In this document: piece after piece, positions 23,215 through 31,132 of the stretch | Layout: each line of letters begins with the position of its first letter | Numbering within the stretch: the first letter of the stretch is position 1 | Assembly: GCA_004563715.1 (NCBI GenBank) | Contig: SIRX01000019.1 | Coordinates: forward strand, 1 to 33,965 | Direction of reading: 5' to 3' | Source: Actinomycetota bacterium | Lineage (GTDB): Bacteria > Actinomycetota > Rubrobacteria > Rubrobacterales > Rubrobacteraceae | DNA: 33,965 nucleotides | Notes under the pieces: generated by a model | The model's input: only the letters and a program-made list of their open reading frames with translations | Databases searched by the model: none | Told to the model about the DNA's origin: nothing | Position numbers and translations under genes: made by a program

Positions 23215-24609
23215 ATGAAAGAAGACCAGGAGCCGAGACTAGAACCAGATAACGCAAGCCCCGGCGCTGTGGCGGGTATCAACCCGCGGGCGGCCGGTGT
23301 GTTGCGCCGCAACAGCCTCGAATCCTGGACCAAGCCCGCGCCCTCGCTCTACCCGCACCAGTGGAGTTGGGACAGCGGGTTTATCGCGCTCGGGCTGGCC
23401 CACGTGGACAACCGCCGGGCCACGCGCGAGCTGGAGACTTTACTGGGCAACCAGTGGCGGACCGGCAAGGTGCCGCACATCGTCTTCAACCCGGATGCCC
23501 CGTCCAAAAGCTACTTCCCCGACGCCGGCCGGTGGGATACCGCGGGCCTCGCCCGCCACGCTCCTTCTTCCCGGGACACCAGCGGCCTGTGCCAGCCACC
23601 GATCCACGCCATCGCCGTGCTCCGCATCTGGGAGACGGCCCGCGCCAGGGAGGAGCGCCGGGACCGGGCGCTGCGTTTTCTGACGGAGAACTACCCTCGG
23701 CTCTTCTCCTGGCACCGGTACCTCTCCACCGCTCGGGACCCCGAAGAGTCGGGGCTGGTGACGATCTACCACCCGTGGGAGAGCGGTACGGACAACTCTC
23801 CCCGCTGGGATGCCCCTCTGGGGAGGATCGAGGTCGGAGATCTGCCGCCCTACGAACGCTACGACCTCCAGCACGTCGATGATCCTTCTCACCGGCCGTC
23901 GAACGCCGAGTACGACCGTTTTCTCTGGCTGCTCGAGAGCCTCAAGCGCGTCCGGTACGAGGAGCCCGAGATCTACGAGGCGCACCCGTTCCTCGTCAAG
24001 GACGTGCTCTCCAGCGCCATACTGGTCGCGGCCAACGAGGCGCTGCTCCGGATAGCCGAGGTTGTCGGGGCACCAGCCGGGGAGCGAGACCTGCTGTCCG
24101 CCTGGATAGAGCGTGGACGGGCCGCGCTCGGGCGGTGCCACGACCCGGAGACCGGCCTGTGCTTCGACTACGACGTGCGGGCCGGCGAGCCCGTGCGCGT
24201 CCGCACCGTGGCGGGGTTTGCGCCCTTGATCTCCGGCGAACTCGATCCGCGGCGCCGCGCGGAGCTTCTGGAGGTGCTCGACTCGCCGGCTTTTTCCGGT
24301 AACCCGGAATTGCGCTGGCCGCTGCCCCCGAGCGTCAGCCCGGAAGAGCCCGGGTTCCATCCCCGCAGTTACTGGCGCGGCCCCACCTGGCCGGTCGTAC
24401 ACTGGCTGCTGTGGTGGTCCCTGCTGCGGGCCGGAGAGGAGGGCCGTGCCCGGCGCTTGCGGCAGACGGCCCTCGACCAGCTCTCGCAGGGCGGCTTCGC
24501 CGAGTATTTCGAGCCCTTTACCGGCGAGCCGCTGGGCGCCTCCGACCAGTCCTGGACCGCCGCCGTCGCCCTCGACATGCTGGCGGCGGAGACCGGGGAG
24601 CTTTCCTAG
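23215..24609 (+). CDS. GH63-type glycoside hydrolase, mannosylglycerate hydrolase-like
   Basis: A 464-aa (alpha/alpha)6-barrel enzyme. Features: PHQWSWDSGF (48-56), SYFPDAGRWD (99-108), TIYHPWESGTDNSPRWD (183-199), SYWRGPTWPVVHWLL (385-399) and AEYFEPFTGEPLGASDQSW (429-447). This set matches the small GH63 group that includes mannosylglycerate hydrolases from Thermus and Rubrobacter, which split mannosylglycerate or glucosylglycerate. Asp103 in FPD is a plausible general acid, from recollection of the Thermus enzyme. In a Rubrobacter-type cell, which accumulates mannosylglycerate and trehalose, the role would be compatible-solute recycling. Other glucosidase or trehalose-type substrates are possible. 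It has no signal peptide, so it is cytoplasmic. The ATG lacks a strong ribosome-binding site. Confidence 0.85.
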   Translation: MKEDQEPRLEPDNASPGAVAGINPRAAGVLRRNSLESWTKPAPSLYPHQWSWDSGFIALGLAHVDNRRATRELETLLGNQWRTGKVPHIVFNPDAPSKSYFPDAGRWDTAGLARHAPSSRDTSGLCQPPIHAIAVLRIWETARAREERRDRALRFLTENYPRLFSWHRYLSTARDPEESGLVTIYHPWESGTDNSPRWDAPLGRIEVGDLPPYERYDLQHVDDPSHRPSNAEYDRFLWLLESLKRVRYEEPEIYEAHPFLVKDVLSSAILVAANEALLRIAEVVGAPAGERDLLSAWIERGRAALGRCHDPETGLCFDYDVRAGEPVRVRTVAGFAPLISGELDPRRRAELLEVLDSPAFSGNPELRWPLPPSVSPEEPGFHPRSYWRGPTWPVVHWLLWWSLLRAGEEGRARRLRQTALDQLSQGGFAEYFEPFTGEPLGASDQSWTAAVALDMLAAETGELS

Positions 24610-24680
24610 CTTTTCCGAGGCTTGCGGATGGCCGAACAGGGGAACATACTGGGCACGTCGGAGATCGAGAGGGGTTCGCG

Positions 24681-24899
24681 GTGGACGATAAGAACCAGCG
24701 AAAACTGGTGACGGCGCTGTCTATAGTGATAGCTCTGGTGGCGAGCCGGCCGATAACCCGCCGCCTCGCGGAGGAGGTCCCGGAGCGCCGGGGCATAAAA
24801 GAGGATTTCTTTGAGTCTGTGCTGCAGGGCGTGGTCTGGACGGGGGCTTTCCTCGTGGCCTCGGTAACCGTGCGGGAGGTCGCGCGTCGCCTGCGGTAG
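24681..24899 (+). CDS. Small membrane protein, 72 aa
   Basis: Not recognised. A basic N-terminus (DDKNQRK) precedes a hydrophobic segment at about residues 9-23 (LVTALSIVIALVASRP). A charged middle follows, then a second segment at about 47-63 (SVLQGVVWTGAFLVASVTV) and a basic end (REVARRLR). It is probably an inner-membrane hairpin with both ends in the cytoplasm. GTG 24681 is chosen because GAGAGGGG lies 5-10 nt before it; the longer frame upstream runs through the GH63 gene. It lies 71 bp after that gene and may share its transcript. Confidence 0.6.
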   Translation: MDDKNQRKLVTALSIVIALVASRPITRRLAEEVPERRGIKEDFFESVLQGVVWTGAFLVASVTVREVARRLR

Positions 24900-25028
24900 C
24901 TCTACCGGCCGGCGTTGATCAGCCGCCGACTTGCCAGACGGCGAGATATGCGGCACCATACGACCGTGTCGGTAGGTCTCGGATCTGCCGCAGTGTCTTG
25001 TGGGGAAAGAGAAAGGTAGAGCGGGCGC

Positions 25029-25286
25029 ATGACGGCTCCTGAAAAACTCTCGGAGGACCTAATCCGCATAGAAGGAGATATCCAGGAGCTTCTCGACTAC
25101 AGGACCGAGATAGACCAGCGCAAAAGGTCGGTTCGAGGCTGGGCGCGCTTCGTTATAAGCCTGAAGCTACTCTTGGTCGCGCGGCAGATAGAACGGCACC
25201 TGGTATTCTTGAAGTTGGAACGCAGGATCGCCCAGGATACCCTGCGGGAGCTGGAGGAAGCCGGAGCCCGGAACTCGCCCGGCTAG
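25029..25286 (+). CDS. Hypothetical basic helical protein, 85 aa
   Basis: Not recognised. Acidic N-terminal third (SEDLIRIEGDIQELLDYRTE), then a basic amphipathic stretch (RKRSVRGWARFVISLKLLLV) and further helix with heptad-like Leu/Arg (ERHLVFLKLERRIAQDTLRE). No clear membrane span. AAAGAGAAAGG lies about 10 nt before ATG 25029. It sits alone between small gaps of 129 and 157 bp, in the same direction as its neighbours. The codon pattern is GC-rich at third positions as in other genes here, which supports coding. Confidence 0.6.
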   Translation: MTAPEKLSEDLIRIEGDIQELLDYRTEIDQRKRSVRGWARFVISLKLLLVARQIERHLVFLKLERRIAQDTLRELEEAGARNSPG

Positions 25287-25443
25287 ATCCCCCGCCCGCC
25301 GCTCTCCGGGAAGCGTCGCCCGAACCGCTGCTCTCGTAACGGCAGGACAAGAGGTGTTGGTGCGGGTTTTGTTGGAGAGGAATGGGATGCAGGTTTGGCC
25401 GGGTGATGAAAACAGGTACGGAGTACTGAGGAGGTAGCCCCGG

Positions 25444-26316
25444 GTGTCCAAGTTTATCCGCGTAATAAAACAATCCGCCAGGGAGTTCTCCGAAGACGAC
25501 ATGACGACCTACGCGGCGGCGGTCTCCTACCAGGTCTTCTTCTCCCTCTTCCCGTTCATTATTTTCCTGCTCGCGCTGCTCGGGTTCCTGAACCTGCAGA
25601 GCGTGTTCGACTCGCTGCTGAGCGAGGCAGAGGCGGTGATGCCCCAGGACACCTTCCAGACCGTCGAGGGGATCATAGGTGAGATCCAGGACCAGGCCAG
25701 CGGGGGGATCATGTCTTTCGGCGTGGTAGTGGCGCTCTGGTCGTCTTCCTCGGCCGTGCGCATGACGATGCACGCCATGAACGTCGCCTACGGCGTCGAG
25801 GACCGGCCGGTCTGGAAGAAGCTGCCGCTCTCGATCCTGTACGCCGTGCTGCTGGCGGCTACGATCATCACGTCGGCCGTCCTGGTGTTTATGGGCCCGC
25901 AGCTCCTGGAGTCGATCTTCCAGGTGGTGGGCCTGGGTTCTGTCGCAAACCTGTTTCTCACCCTCTGGGCCTGGCTGCGGATACCCGTCGCCGTGCTGCT
26001 GATAATGTTGACGGTCGCGCTCGTCTACTATCTGTTTCCCAACTACCAGCAACCGTTCCGCGTCATCACGCCGGGGGCCGTGATCGCGGTGCTCGTCTGG
26101 GTCGCCGCGTCCCTGGCTTTTTCCTGGTACGTGTCGAACTTCGCTAGCTACAGCGCTACCTACGGGGCCGTGGCCTCGGTCATCGTATTGCTCCTCTACT
26201 TCTTTATCTCGGCGGCGATCCTGCTGTTCGGCGCGGAGATAAACGCGGAGACCTACCGCGAGGTCGCCGTGGAGGACGATGTAGCCGAAGACCAGGAGAC
26301 GGCCACCAAGAGCTGA
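25444..26316 (+). CDS. YihY/BrkB-family inner-membrane protein
   Basis: A 290-aa protein with six membrane segments. Family landmarks are TTYAAAVSYQVFFSLFPFI near residue 20, FGVVVALWSSSSAVRMTMHA near 90, ALVYYLFPNY near 190, FRVITPGAVIAVLVWVAASL and YSATYGAVASVIVLLLYFFI, ending ILLFGAEINAE. The family was once mislabelled ribonuclease BN; its function remains unsettled (transport or envelope roles). A hydrophilic acidic tail of about 25 residues ends the protein. The start is GTG with GAGGAGG about 9 nt upstream. The PPOX gene begins 30 bp downstream. Confidence 0.93.
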   Translation: MSKFIRVIKQSAREFSEDDMTTYAAAVSYQVFFSLFPFIIFLLALLGFLNLQSVFDSLLSEAEAVMPQDTFQTVEGIIGEIQDQASGGIMSFGVVVALWSSSSAVRMTMHAMNVAYGVEDRPVWKKLPLSILYAVLLAATIITSAVLVFMGPQLLESIFQVVGLGSVANLFLTLWAWLRIPVAVLLIMLTVALVYYLFPNYQQPFRVITPGAVIAVLVWVAASLAFSWYVSNFASYSATYGAVASVIVLLLYFFISAAILLFGAEINAETYREVAVEDDVAEDQETATKS

Positions 26317-26346
26317 CCCCGCCCAGAGCCTGCAAACACAGGATTT

Positions 26347-26772
26347 ATGCGAGAGATAGACAACAAAGAGCGCCGGACCTTCCTTCTGGAACGGGCCCGC
26401 ACGGCGAGCCTGGCCACGGTTCGCGAAGACGGTCGCCCGCACGTAGCCCCCGTGTGGTTCGACCTCGACGGCGACGTGGTCGTGTTCACCACCTGGCACG
26501 CTTCGGTAAAGGCGCGTAACATTCGCTCGAACGACAGCGTCAGCCTCTGCGTCGACGACGAGGAGCCGCCGTTCGCTTTCGTCCTGATCGAAGGCCGGGC
26601 TCGTCTCGGTGAGGAAGACCCCGATCTCCTCTACTGGGCAACGCGCATCGCGGGCCGGTACATGGGTGAAGACCTCGCCGAAAGTTACGGGAAACGCAAC
26701 AGCGTGCCTGGCGAACTGCTGGTCTGGGTCGATCCCACCAACATCGTCGCCCGCGCGAACATCGCCGACTGA
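26347..26772 (+). CDS. PPOX-class (pyridoxamine oxidase-fold) flavin/F420-binding protein
   Basis: A 141-aa split-barrel protein. LLERARTASLATVREDGRPH, then VAPVWFDLDGDVVVFTT, SVKARNIRSNDSVSLCVDDE and FVLIEGRARL are the conserved strands. The pattern fits the actinobacterial F420-dependent PPOX group, which reduces quinones, biliverdin or xenobiotics (family knowledge). FMN or heme binding is also possible in this fold, and the cofactor cannot be settled here. ATG 26347 has AGGA 5 nt upstream. It is probably cotranscribed with YihY and is followed by a 180-bp gap. Confidence 0.86.
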   Translation: MREIDNKERRTFLLERARTASLATVREDGRPHVAPVWFDLDGDVVVFTTWHASVKARNIRSNDSVSLCVDDEEPPFAFVLIEGRARLGEEDPDLLYWATRIAGRYMGEDLAESYGKRNSVPGELLVWVDPTNIVARANIAD

Positions 26773-26954
26773 CGCGAAACTCGAAGCCCTTTTTGTTGGA
26801 GAGAGGACGGTTTGGTGTAGTGCGCGCCCGGGACCGGTGGCCGGTTTCCCGGTTCACTGCTGAAGGCTACACAGACGCAGTGGAACGCTATACACTAGCC
26901 TTATGGGCACCAGGTTTCGGTGTTCCGGCTGCATGGGCAGGTCAGCGGTAGGGT

Positions 26955-27068
26955 TTGGAGCGCAACGTGGACAACCCAAACGCGGCGGTGCTGCGCGGCC
27001 CGCAGGTGGTGCGGGACCTGCGGAGCCGGCCGGTTGCAAAGAAAGCCCTCGGGCGGCTATGGGCATAG
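26955..27068 (+). CDS. Possible 37-aa upstream small protein
   Basis: A short frame starts at TTG 26955, with GGTAGGG directly before it, and ends in TAG 27066-27068, overlapping the ATG of the ADP-ribosylglycohydrolase gene by 10 bp. Third codon positions are mostly G or C, as in real genes here. The peptide is polar and basic (ERNVDNPNAAVLRGPQVVRD and AKKALGRLWA). Its stop just after the next start would allow translational coupling, which would help a downstream gene that lacks a strong ribosome-binding site. No family was recognised. It could be chance in a GC-rich gap. Confidence 0.35.
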   Translation: MERNVDNPNAAVLRGPQVVRDLRSRPVAKKALGRLWA

Positions 27069-28069
27069 AACCCCCCACACGCGAGCAGTTTCAGGGGTGT
27101 ATTGTGGGCCAGGCGGTAGGCGACGCCCTCGGCTTTAACGTCGAGGGCCAGCCGGCACCGGTGTGCCGCCGGTACGTGGAGAAGCTCCGGCCGGACCGTG
27201 CTGGAGGGCGCGGGTCTTTTACTCCGGGCCAGTACTCCGACGACACGCAGCTCGCCCGGGAGCTGTTGCAGAGCTACGCGGCGCGGGGCGAGTTCGACCC
27301 CGAAGACTACGCAGACCGCATCGCCGCCATTTTCTCGGAGGGCCGGATCGTGGGCCGGGGCCGGACAACCGAGAAGGCCGCCGAGAGGCTCGCCGCGGGG
27401 GTTCCCTGGCACGAGGCCGGGACCCCGCCGCCCGCCGCGGGGAACGGCAGCGCCATGCGCGCCGGACCCGTGGGATTGCTCTTTCACGACGACTTCGAGA
27501 GCCTGGTAAGGGTTGCCCGGGAGCAGGGGATCATCACGCACCGGGACAGCCGCTGCTCGGCCGGGGCCGTCGCTGTCGCTGGGGCGGTGGCGCTGGTGTC
27601 GCGGAAGGAGCCGGTAGAGCGGCTGGAGTTTCTCGGCCGGCTCTCGGAGCTGGTAGCGTCGGTAGAGGCTTCGTTCGCCGGGTCGTTGATGAGCCTCTCC
27701 GGTTGGGTAACGCTGCCGCCGGAGCAGGCCGCGGCCCACATCTCCCGGGCCGGGCTGGAGCGAAAACCGGATGAGGGGCGGGACGGGATCCCGCCCTTCG
27801 TCATTCCGAGCGTGCTCTGGAGCCTCTACTCGTTCCTGCGGAGTCCCGAGGACTACTGGCAGACGATCCGCACCGCCATAGCCGTTGGGGGCGACGTGGA
27901 CACCACGGCGGCTATGGCCGGCGCGATCAGCGGCTCCCGCCTGGGCCTCGACGCCGTGCCGCGCGCCCTGGCCCGGCGGCTCACCGACAGGGGAGCCTGG
28001 GGCTTCTCCGGCCTCACCGGCCTGGCCGACGAGTGCTACGACGTAAAGTACGGGCGCCCGAAGGTATGA
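27059..28069 (+). CDS. ADP-ribosylglycohydrolase (DraG/ARH family)
   Basis: A 336-aa all-helical hydrolase. The two-metal site motifs are intact: FQGCIVGQAVGDALGF at the start, YSDDTQLARELL (Ser/Asp/Asp/Thr), GNGSAMRAGPVGLLF, ITHRDSRCSAGAVAVAGAVA and AVGGDVDTTAAMAGAISGSR (Asp-x-Asp-Thr). Such enzymes remove ADP-ribose from proteins, nucleic acids or small metabolites with Mg2+ or Mn2+. The target is unknown and no ADP-ribosyltransferase is seen in the window. ATG 27059 is chosen because the conserved region starts about eight residues later; the longer frame from 26903 is Gly/Ala-rich and atypical. A possible 37-aa frame overlaps its start. Confidence 0.92.
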   Translation: MGIEPPTREQFQGCIVGQAVGDALGFNVEGQPAPVCRRYVEKLRPDRAGGRGSFTPGQYSDDTQLARELLQSYAARGEFDPEDYADRIAAIFSEGRIVGRGRTTEKAAERLAAGVPWHEAGTPPPAAGNGSAMRAGPVGLLFHDDFESLVRVAREQGIITHRDSRCSAGAVAVAGAVALVSRKEPVERLEFLGRLSELVASVEASFAGSLMSLSGWVTLPPEQAAAHISRAGLERKPDEGRDGIPPFVIPSVLWSLYSFLRSPEDYWQTIRTAIAVGGDVDTTAAMAGAISGSRLGLDAVPRALARRLTDRGAWGFSGLTGLADECYDVKYGRPKV

Positions 28070-28414
28070 GCCTGAAAGGACCGTCTCGCCGCGAACGCGG
28101 AACCCGCGAAGAGAACGAAAAAACAGCCCTCGCGGCGCGCGACGACAGAAGGCGGAAACGTCGTAATAGACGGTACACGACAGGGTCCTTCCGCTCTCCC
28201 GTACCAGGTGTTGGCCGGCCTTTGCGAACCCTTTGCTCCTCGTAGCTGGGGGGTACGCACCGCGCCAACCAGCCCGGAGGCGGAGCAGTGGGCGGGCTTT
28301 ACAGCCCGGCCGGCGGGTACGGTATAATAACGCGCGCAGCACGATGACCGATGTTTACATCAGCCAGGCCGGGACCGGACGTAGCAAACACTTCATGGTT
28401 GCGACTTTGTAGTT
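28070..28414. other. 345-bp gap with promoter and palindromes, no convincing gene
   Basis: The left part holds a 59-codon Arg/Lys-rich frame (28066-28245) that begins in an ATGA overlap with the previous stop, but with AGA/AGG and mixed third positions; it is not accepted as a gene. The right part holds a hairpin-forming CGGGCT-TTAC-AGCCCG (28293-28308), a promoter ending in TATAAT (28323-28328), and a palindrome GATGTTTACATC (28350-28361) just after the expected transcription start. No tRNA or known riboswitch was recognised. Confidence 0.5.
28298..28328 (+). promoter_or_regulatory. Consensus-like promoter for the hemolysin-family gene
   Basis: -35 TTTACA (28298-28303) matches five of six consensus bases and -10 TATAAT (28323-28328) all six; the spacer is 19 bp. 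The leader to GTG 28415 is about 80 nt and has a 5-bp-arm palindrome (GATGT-TT-ACATC) at about +15 to +26, a possible operator. The 6-bp hairpin at 28293-28308 overlaps the -35. Confidence 0.6.
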
Positions 28415-29707
28415 GTGGAAGACCCTCACTTATCTTGGTTGCTTCTTTCTCTGGCGCTCTTTCTCGTGGCCCTGAACGCGTTTTTCGTGGCGGCGGAGTT
28501 CGCGCTGGTGCGGGAAGCCCGCGTTCGGCAACTCGACCAGGATGGCAGCGTACGCGACCGCGTTCTACAGGACGCCCTCGAAGACCCGGACGCGTACCTC
28601 ACCGCGTGCCGGTTTGGAATAACGATCGCTTCCCTGGGGCTGGGGTGGGTCGGTGTGCCGCTCGTTTCATCCCTTGTCGCACCAGTCTTGGAGGGCGTGG
28701 GGGTTACCAGCGGACGGGCGGTGGGCATTACCTCTTTCGTCCTGGGGTTCGCGGTCGTAGCTTACGCCCACCTGGTCTTGGGTGGCCAGGTGCCGAAGTA
28801 CTTCTCGCTACACAAAACCGACAAGGTAGCGTTTCGGACCAGCCGTCCGCTCCGGCTGTTCGTGTCTCTGTTCCGGCCGGTGGTGTGGCTGGTCAACTTT
28901 TCGGCCGGCCTCGTGCTGCGGCCCTGGGGCGTTCGTATCGGGGAGGACACGGATGATCGCTCCGAAAAAGGGTCGCGGTCGAAGATGGGTCCTTACAATA
29001 CTCCCGGAGGGCCTGGCCGCCTGACCGGCGCCTTCGACTTCGGGGACAAAGTGGCCCGGGAGATCATGGTCCCCCGTCCCGACATCGAGGTGCTCTCGTG
29101 CGACACGCCGCTGGAAGATCTGGCCGAGGCTGCAGCGTTCGGGCGCTTTACCCGCTACCCGGTCTACGAGGGCGACCTGGACCGCGTGCTCGGTTTCGTC
29201 CACGTAAAAGACCTTTTCCGGGCCGCCAGCGAGGAGCCGGAGCGGTTCGACATCCGGGCCCTCGTCCGCGAGTGCCTCGTGGTACCGGAGAACAAGCTTA
29301 TCGAGCACCTCCTCAAAGAGTTTCAGGGCCGCAAGCTCCAGATGGCGATCGTCATAGACGAGTGGGGCAGCGTCGAGGGCCTCATAACCATCGAGGACGT
29401 GCTGGAGGAACTGGTGGGGGAGATCCAGGACGAGTTCGACGAGGACGAGGCCGCGATAGAGGAGCTTGGCGAGGATCTCTTCGCGGTGGACGGCCGCATC
29501 CCCACAACCGCCGTGAACGAACGCTTCGGCCTGGAGCTTCGCGACGAAGACTTCGACACCATAGGAGGCTACGTCCTCGGGGTTCTCGGGCGCCCGCCGG
29601 ACCCCGGAGACACCGTGGAGGCCGAGGGGATCACCCTTACCGTCAAGGCCGTAGACGGCCCGCGCGTCTCGATGCTCACCCTGCGGAGGACGGATGCGGC
29701 CGGATGA
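28415..29707 (+). CDS. Hemolysin-family/CNNM-CBS membrane protein (CorC/HlyC type)
   Basis: A 430-aa protein. An N-terminal DUF21/CNNM membrane domain (residues about 1-170) has segments LLLSLALFLVALNAFFVAAE, CRFGITIASLGLGWVG and TSFVLGFAVVAYAHLVLGGQ, then PKYFSLHKTDKVAF. A cytoplasmic CBS pair follows: VPRPDIEVLSCDTPLEDLAE with FTRYPVYEGDLDRVLGFVHV, and the second half with IVIDEWGSVEGLITIEDVLE. A C-terminal CorC/HlyC domain begins near FAVDGRIPTTAVNERFG. Related proteins act in Mg2+ or Na+ transport and magnesium homeostasis; the hemolysin name is historical. GTG 28415 has no clear ribosome-binding site. A strong promoter lies about 90 bp upstream. Confidence 0.93.
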   Translation: MEDPHLSWLLLSLALFLVALNAFFVAAEFALVREARVRQLDQDGSVRDRVLQDALEDPDAYLTACRFGITIASLGLGWVGVPLVSSLVAPVLEGVGVTSGRAVGITSFVLGFAVVAYAHLVLGGQVPKYFSLHKTDKVAFRTSRPLRLFVSLFRPVVWLVNFSAGLVLRPWGVRIGEDTDDRSEKGSRSKMGPYNTPGGPGRLTGAFDFGDKVAREIMVPRPDIEVLSCDTPLEDLAEAAAFGRFTRYPVYEGDLDRVLGFVHVKDLFRAASEEPERFDIRALVRECLVVPENKLIEHLLKEFQGRKLQMAIVIDEWGSVEGLITIEDVLEELVGEIQDEFDEDEAAIEELGEDLFAVDGRIPTTAVNERFGLELRDEDFDTIGGYVLGVLGRPPDPGDTVEAEGITLTVKAVDGPRVSMLTLRRTDAAG

Positions 29708-29987
29708 GTACGAACCGGGGCACGCCCAATACGAGGACCCGGTTCTGCGAGGGCTCGTGATTCGGGCGGGAGGTTGTCCTCCTACACGATCCGGCAAGTC
29801 CCGGACGGTGACGGAGAAAGCTATTTTGCCGGCCGGAGAGAGACGATCCATGCTTCTGGCCGGCTTGCTGAAAGAGCACCCTTCCGAAGCCACCGGCTGG
29901 TGCTGAACCCGCCCGATCCGGCAACACCAGGACCTCCCTGGTAACATTGCACGTTATTAGTTTCGAAGTCCTCGGACAAAGCTGGCG

Positions 29988-30827
29988 GTGAGATTGGATA
30001 CGGAGACGGAGCGCAAGCACAGCCTCGACGCGCTGACAAACGGGGCTATGGCCGGGATCTGGGAGTGGGTGCAGCAGAAGATCCCCGTCGGCGTGGAGGT
30101 CTTCGACGCCCACGCCCACATCGGGGCCGACGTTGACGGGCGGACGATGACCGCCGGGGGCATGCGCGACCGGATGGCCCAGGCCGGCGTGTCGCGGAGC
30201 ATCGTCTTTCCCCTCAACGACCCGAACGCCCGCGACGATTTCTCGGGGCCGAACGACGTGCTCTGGAACGCGTACGAGGAGTACCCGGACCTCTTCGTGC
30301 CCTTTTTTCGCCTCAACCCGCACCGCGACTACGAGAAGGAGTTCGAGCGTTGCCTGGACCGGGGCTTTAAAGGCCTCAAGCTGCACCCGGTCTCCCAGGC
30401 TTTCGAGCTGGACGACCCGGAGGCCGTGCGGCTGTTCGGGATGGCGGCGGAGGCGGACCTGCCGGTCCTGATCCACGCCGGCTTCGCGATGCAGCGGATC
30501 GTAGAGCCCCTCTTGCCGACGGTCGAGCGGCACCCGGAGCTGCGCCTCATCCTGGGCCACGCCGCGATGGTCGAGGTGCTGGAGGCCGTGCGGGCTTTCG
30601 AGATCCATCCGAACGTTCTCTTCGAGACCTCTGTGGTGGGGCTGCGGGACCTCTACGTCCTCTTCCGCACCCTGGACCCGGCCCGCATCAGCTACGGCTC
30701 CGACATCCCCTACGGTGACCTGCCCTCGACGCTCTACGCCACGCTGGCCGCCGCAGACGCCGCCGGCGTGCCCGACGGCGAGCTTCCCGGCATACTCTCC
30801 GGCAACATCCGGCGGTGGTTCCCGTGA
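29988..30827 (+). CDS. Amidohydrolase (TIM-barrel metal-dependent hydrolase, amidohydro-rel 2 type)
   Basis: A 279-aa protein with the metal-dependent hydrolase pattern. VEVFDAHAHIGADVDGRTMT carries the HxH metal site, GFKGLKLHPVSQAF the Lys-x-His strand, LPVLIHAGFA and LRLILGHAAM the further His ligands, and ISYGSDIPYG the Asp. It may hydrolyse an amide or lactone or decarboxylate a small acid. Substrate unknown. The 40-residue N-terminal helix is an addition to the core. GTG 29988 has no strong ribosome-binding site, so the true start could be slightly downstream. It is first in an operon: its TGA overlaps the ATG of the 101-aa gene (TGATG), which in turn overlaps the asparaginase gene. Confidence 0.87.
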   Translation: MRLDTETERKHSLDALTNGAMAGIWEWVQQKIPVGVEVFDAHAHIGADVDGRTMTAGGMRDRMAQAGVSRSIVFPLNDPNARDDFSGPNDVLWNAYEEYPDLFVPFFRLNPHRDYEKEFERCLDRGFKGLKLHPVSQAFELDDPEAVRLFGMAAEADLPVLIHAGFAMQRIVEPLLPTVERHPELRLILGHAAMVEVLEAVRAFEIHPNVLFETSVVGLRDLYVLFRTLDPARISYGSDIPYGDLPSTLYATLAAADAAGVPDGELPGILSGNIRRWFP

Positions 30828-31132
30828 TGGAGAAGGTCACCGACGACCTGCGGGTGGGGCACCTGCTGCGGATCAGCAGCTACCTGAACATGGCGATCCT
30901 CTCGATGTGGCGGGCCAACCCCCGCGCAGGCGTCGTTATGGGGATGGCCCGGGCCAGTGCCCGGGGACCAGGGCCGGGCGGAGACGACGAGGAGCTGCTC
31001 CAGAAGCTGCGGGCCCTGATCTCCGAGGGCATCGAGTACTACGAGCGGGATGACTTCCCGGCGGCGATGGCCCGGATGCGGGTTGCCCACGATCTCGTGG
31101 GCCTCCGCATTATCCGCATCTCGGGTGGATGA
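30827..31132 (+). CDS. Hypothetical protein between amidohydrolase and asparaginase genes, 101 aa
   Basis: Not recognised. N-terminal half: EKVTDDLRVGHLLRISSYLN, then MAILSMWRANPRAG, largely helical with a short hydrophobic patch but no clear membrane span. A Gly/Pro linker (ARGPGPGGDD) leads to a helical second half (LLQKLRALISEGIEYYERDD, AAMARMRVAHDLVGL) with a TPR-like look. ATG 30827 overlaps the amidohydrolase stop by 1 bp, and its own stop overlaps the asparaginase ATG by 4 bp. Such tight coupling on both sides suggests a subunit or helper of one of the neighbours (inference). Confidence 0.7.
   Translation: MEKVTDDLRVGHLLRISSYLNMAILSMWRANPRAGVVMGMARASARGPGPGGDDEELLQKLRALISEGIEYYERDDFPAAMARMRVAHDLVGLRIIRISGG

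Noticed and set aside
25367-26803. Exact 13-mer TTTTGTTGGAGAG at 25367-25379 and 26791-26803
   Set aside because: Only two copies, no shared flanks beyond a base or two, and different gene contexts; most likely chance or similar leader composition.
28066-28245. 59-codon frame beginning in an ATGA overlap with the ADP-ribosylglycohydrolase stop
   Set aside because: Extremely Arg/Lys-rich with AGA/AGG codons, mixed third positions and only GAAGG directly touching the ATG; looks like untranslated GC-rich sequence.
29694-29906. 70-aa frame starting in the end of the CNNM/CBS gene
   Set aside because: The first part looks weakly coding but the second does not, no ribosome-binding site was seen and no family was recognised.
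29926-29942. ACCAGG-N5-CCTGGT hairpin after the CNNM/CBS gene
   Set aside because: Six-bp stem with no T-run; too weak to call a terminator.
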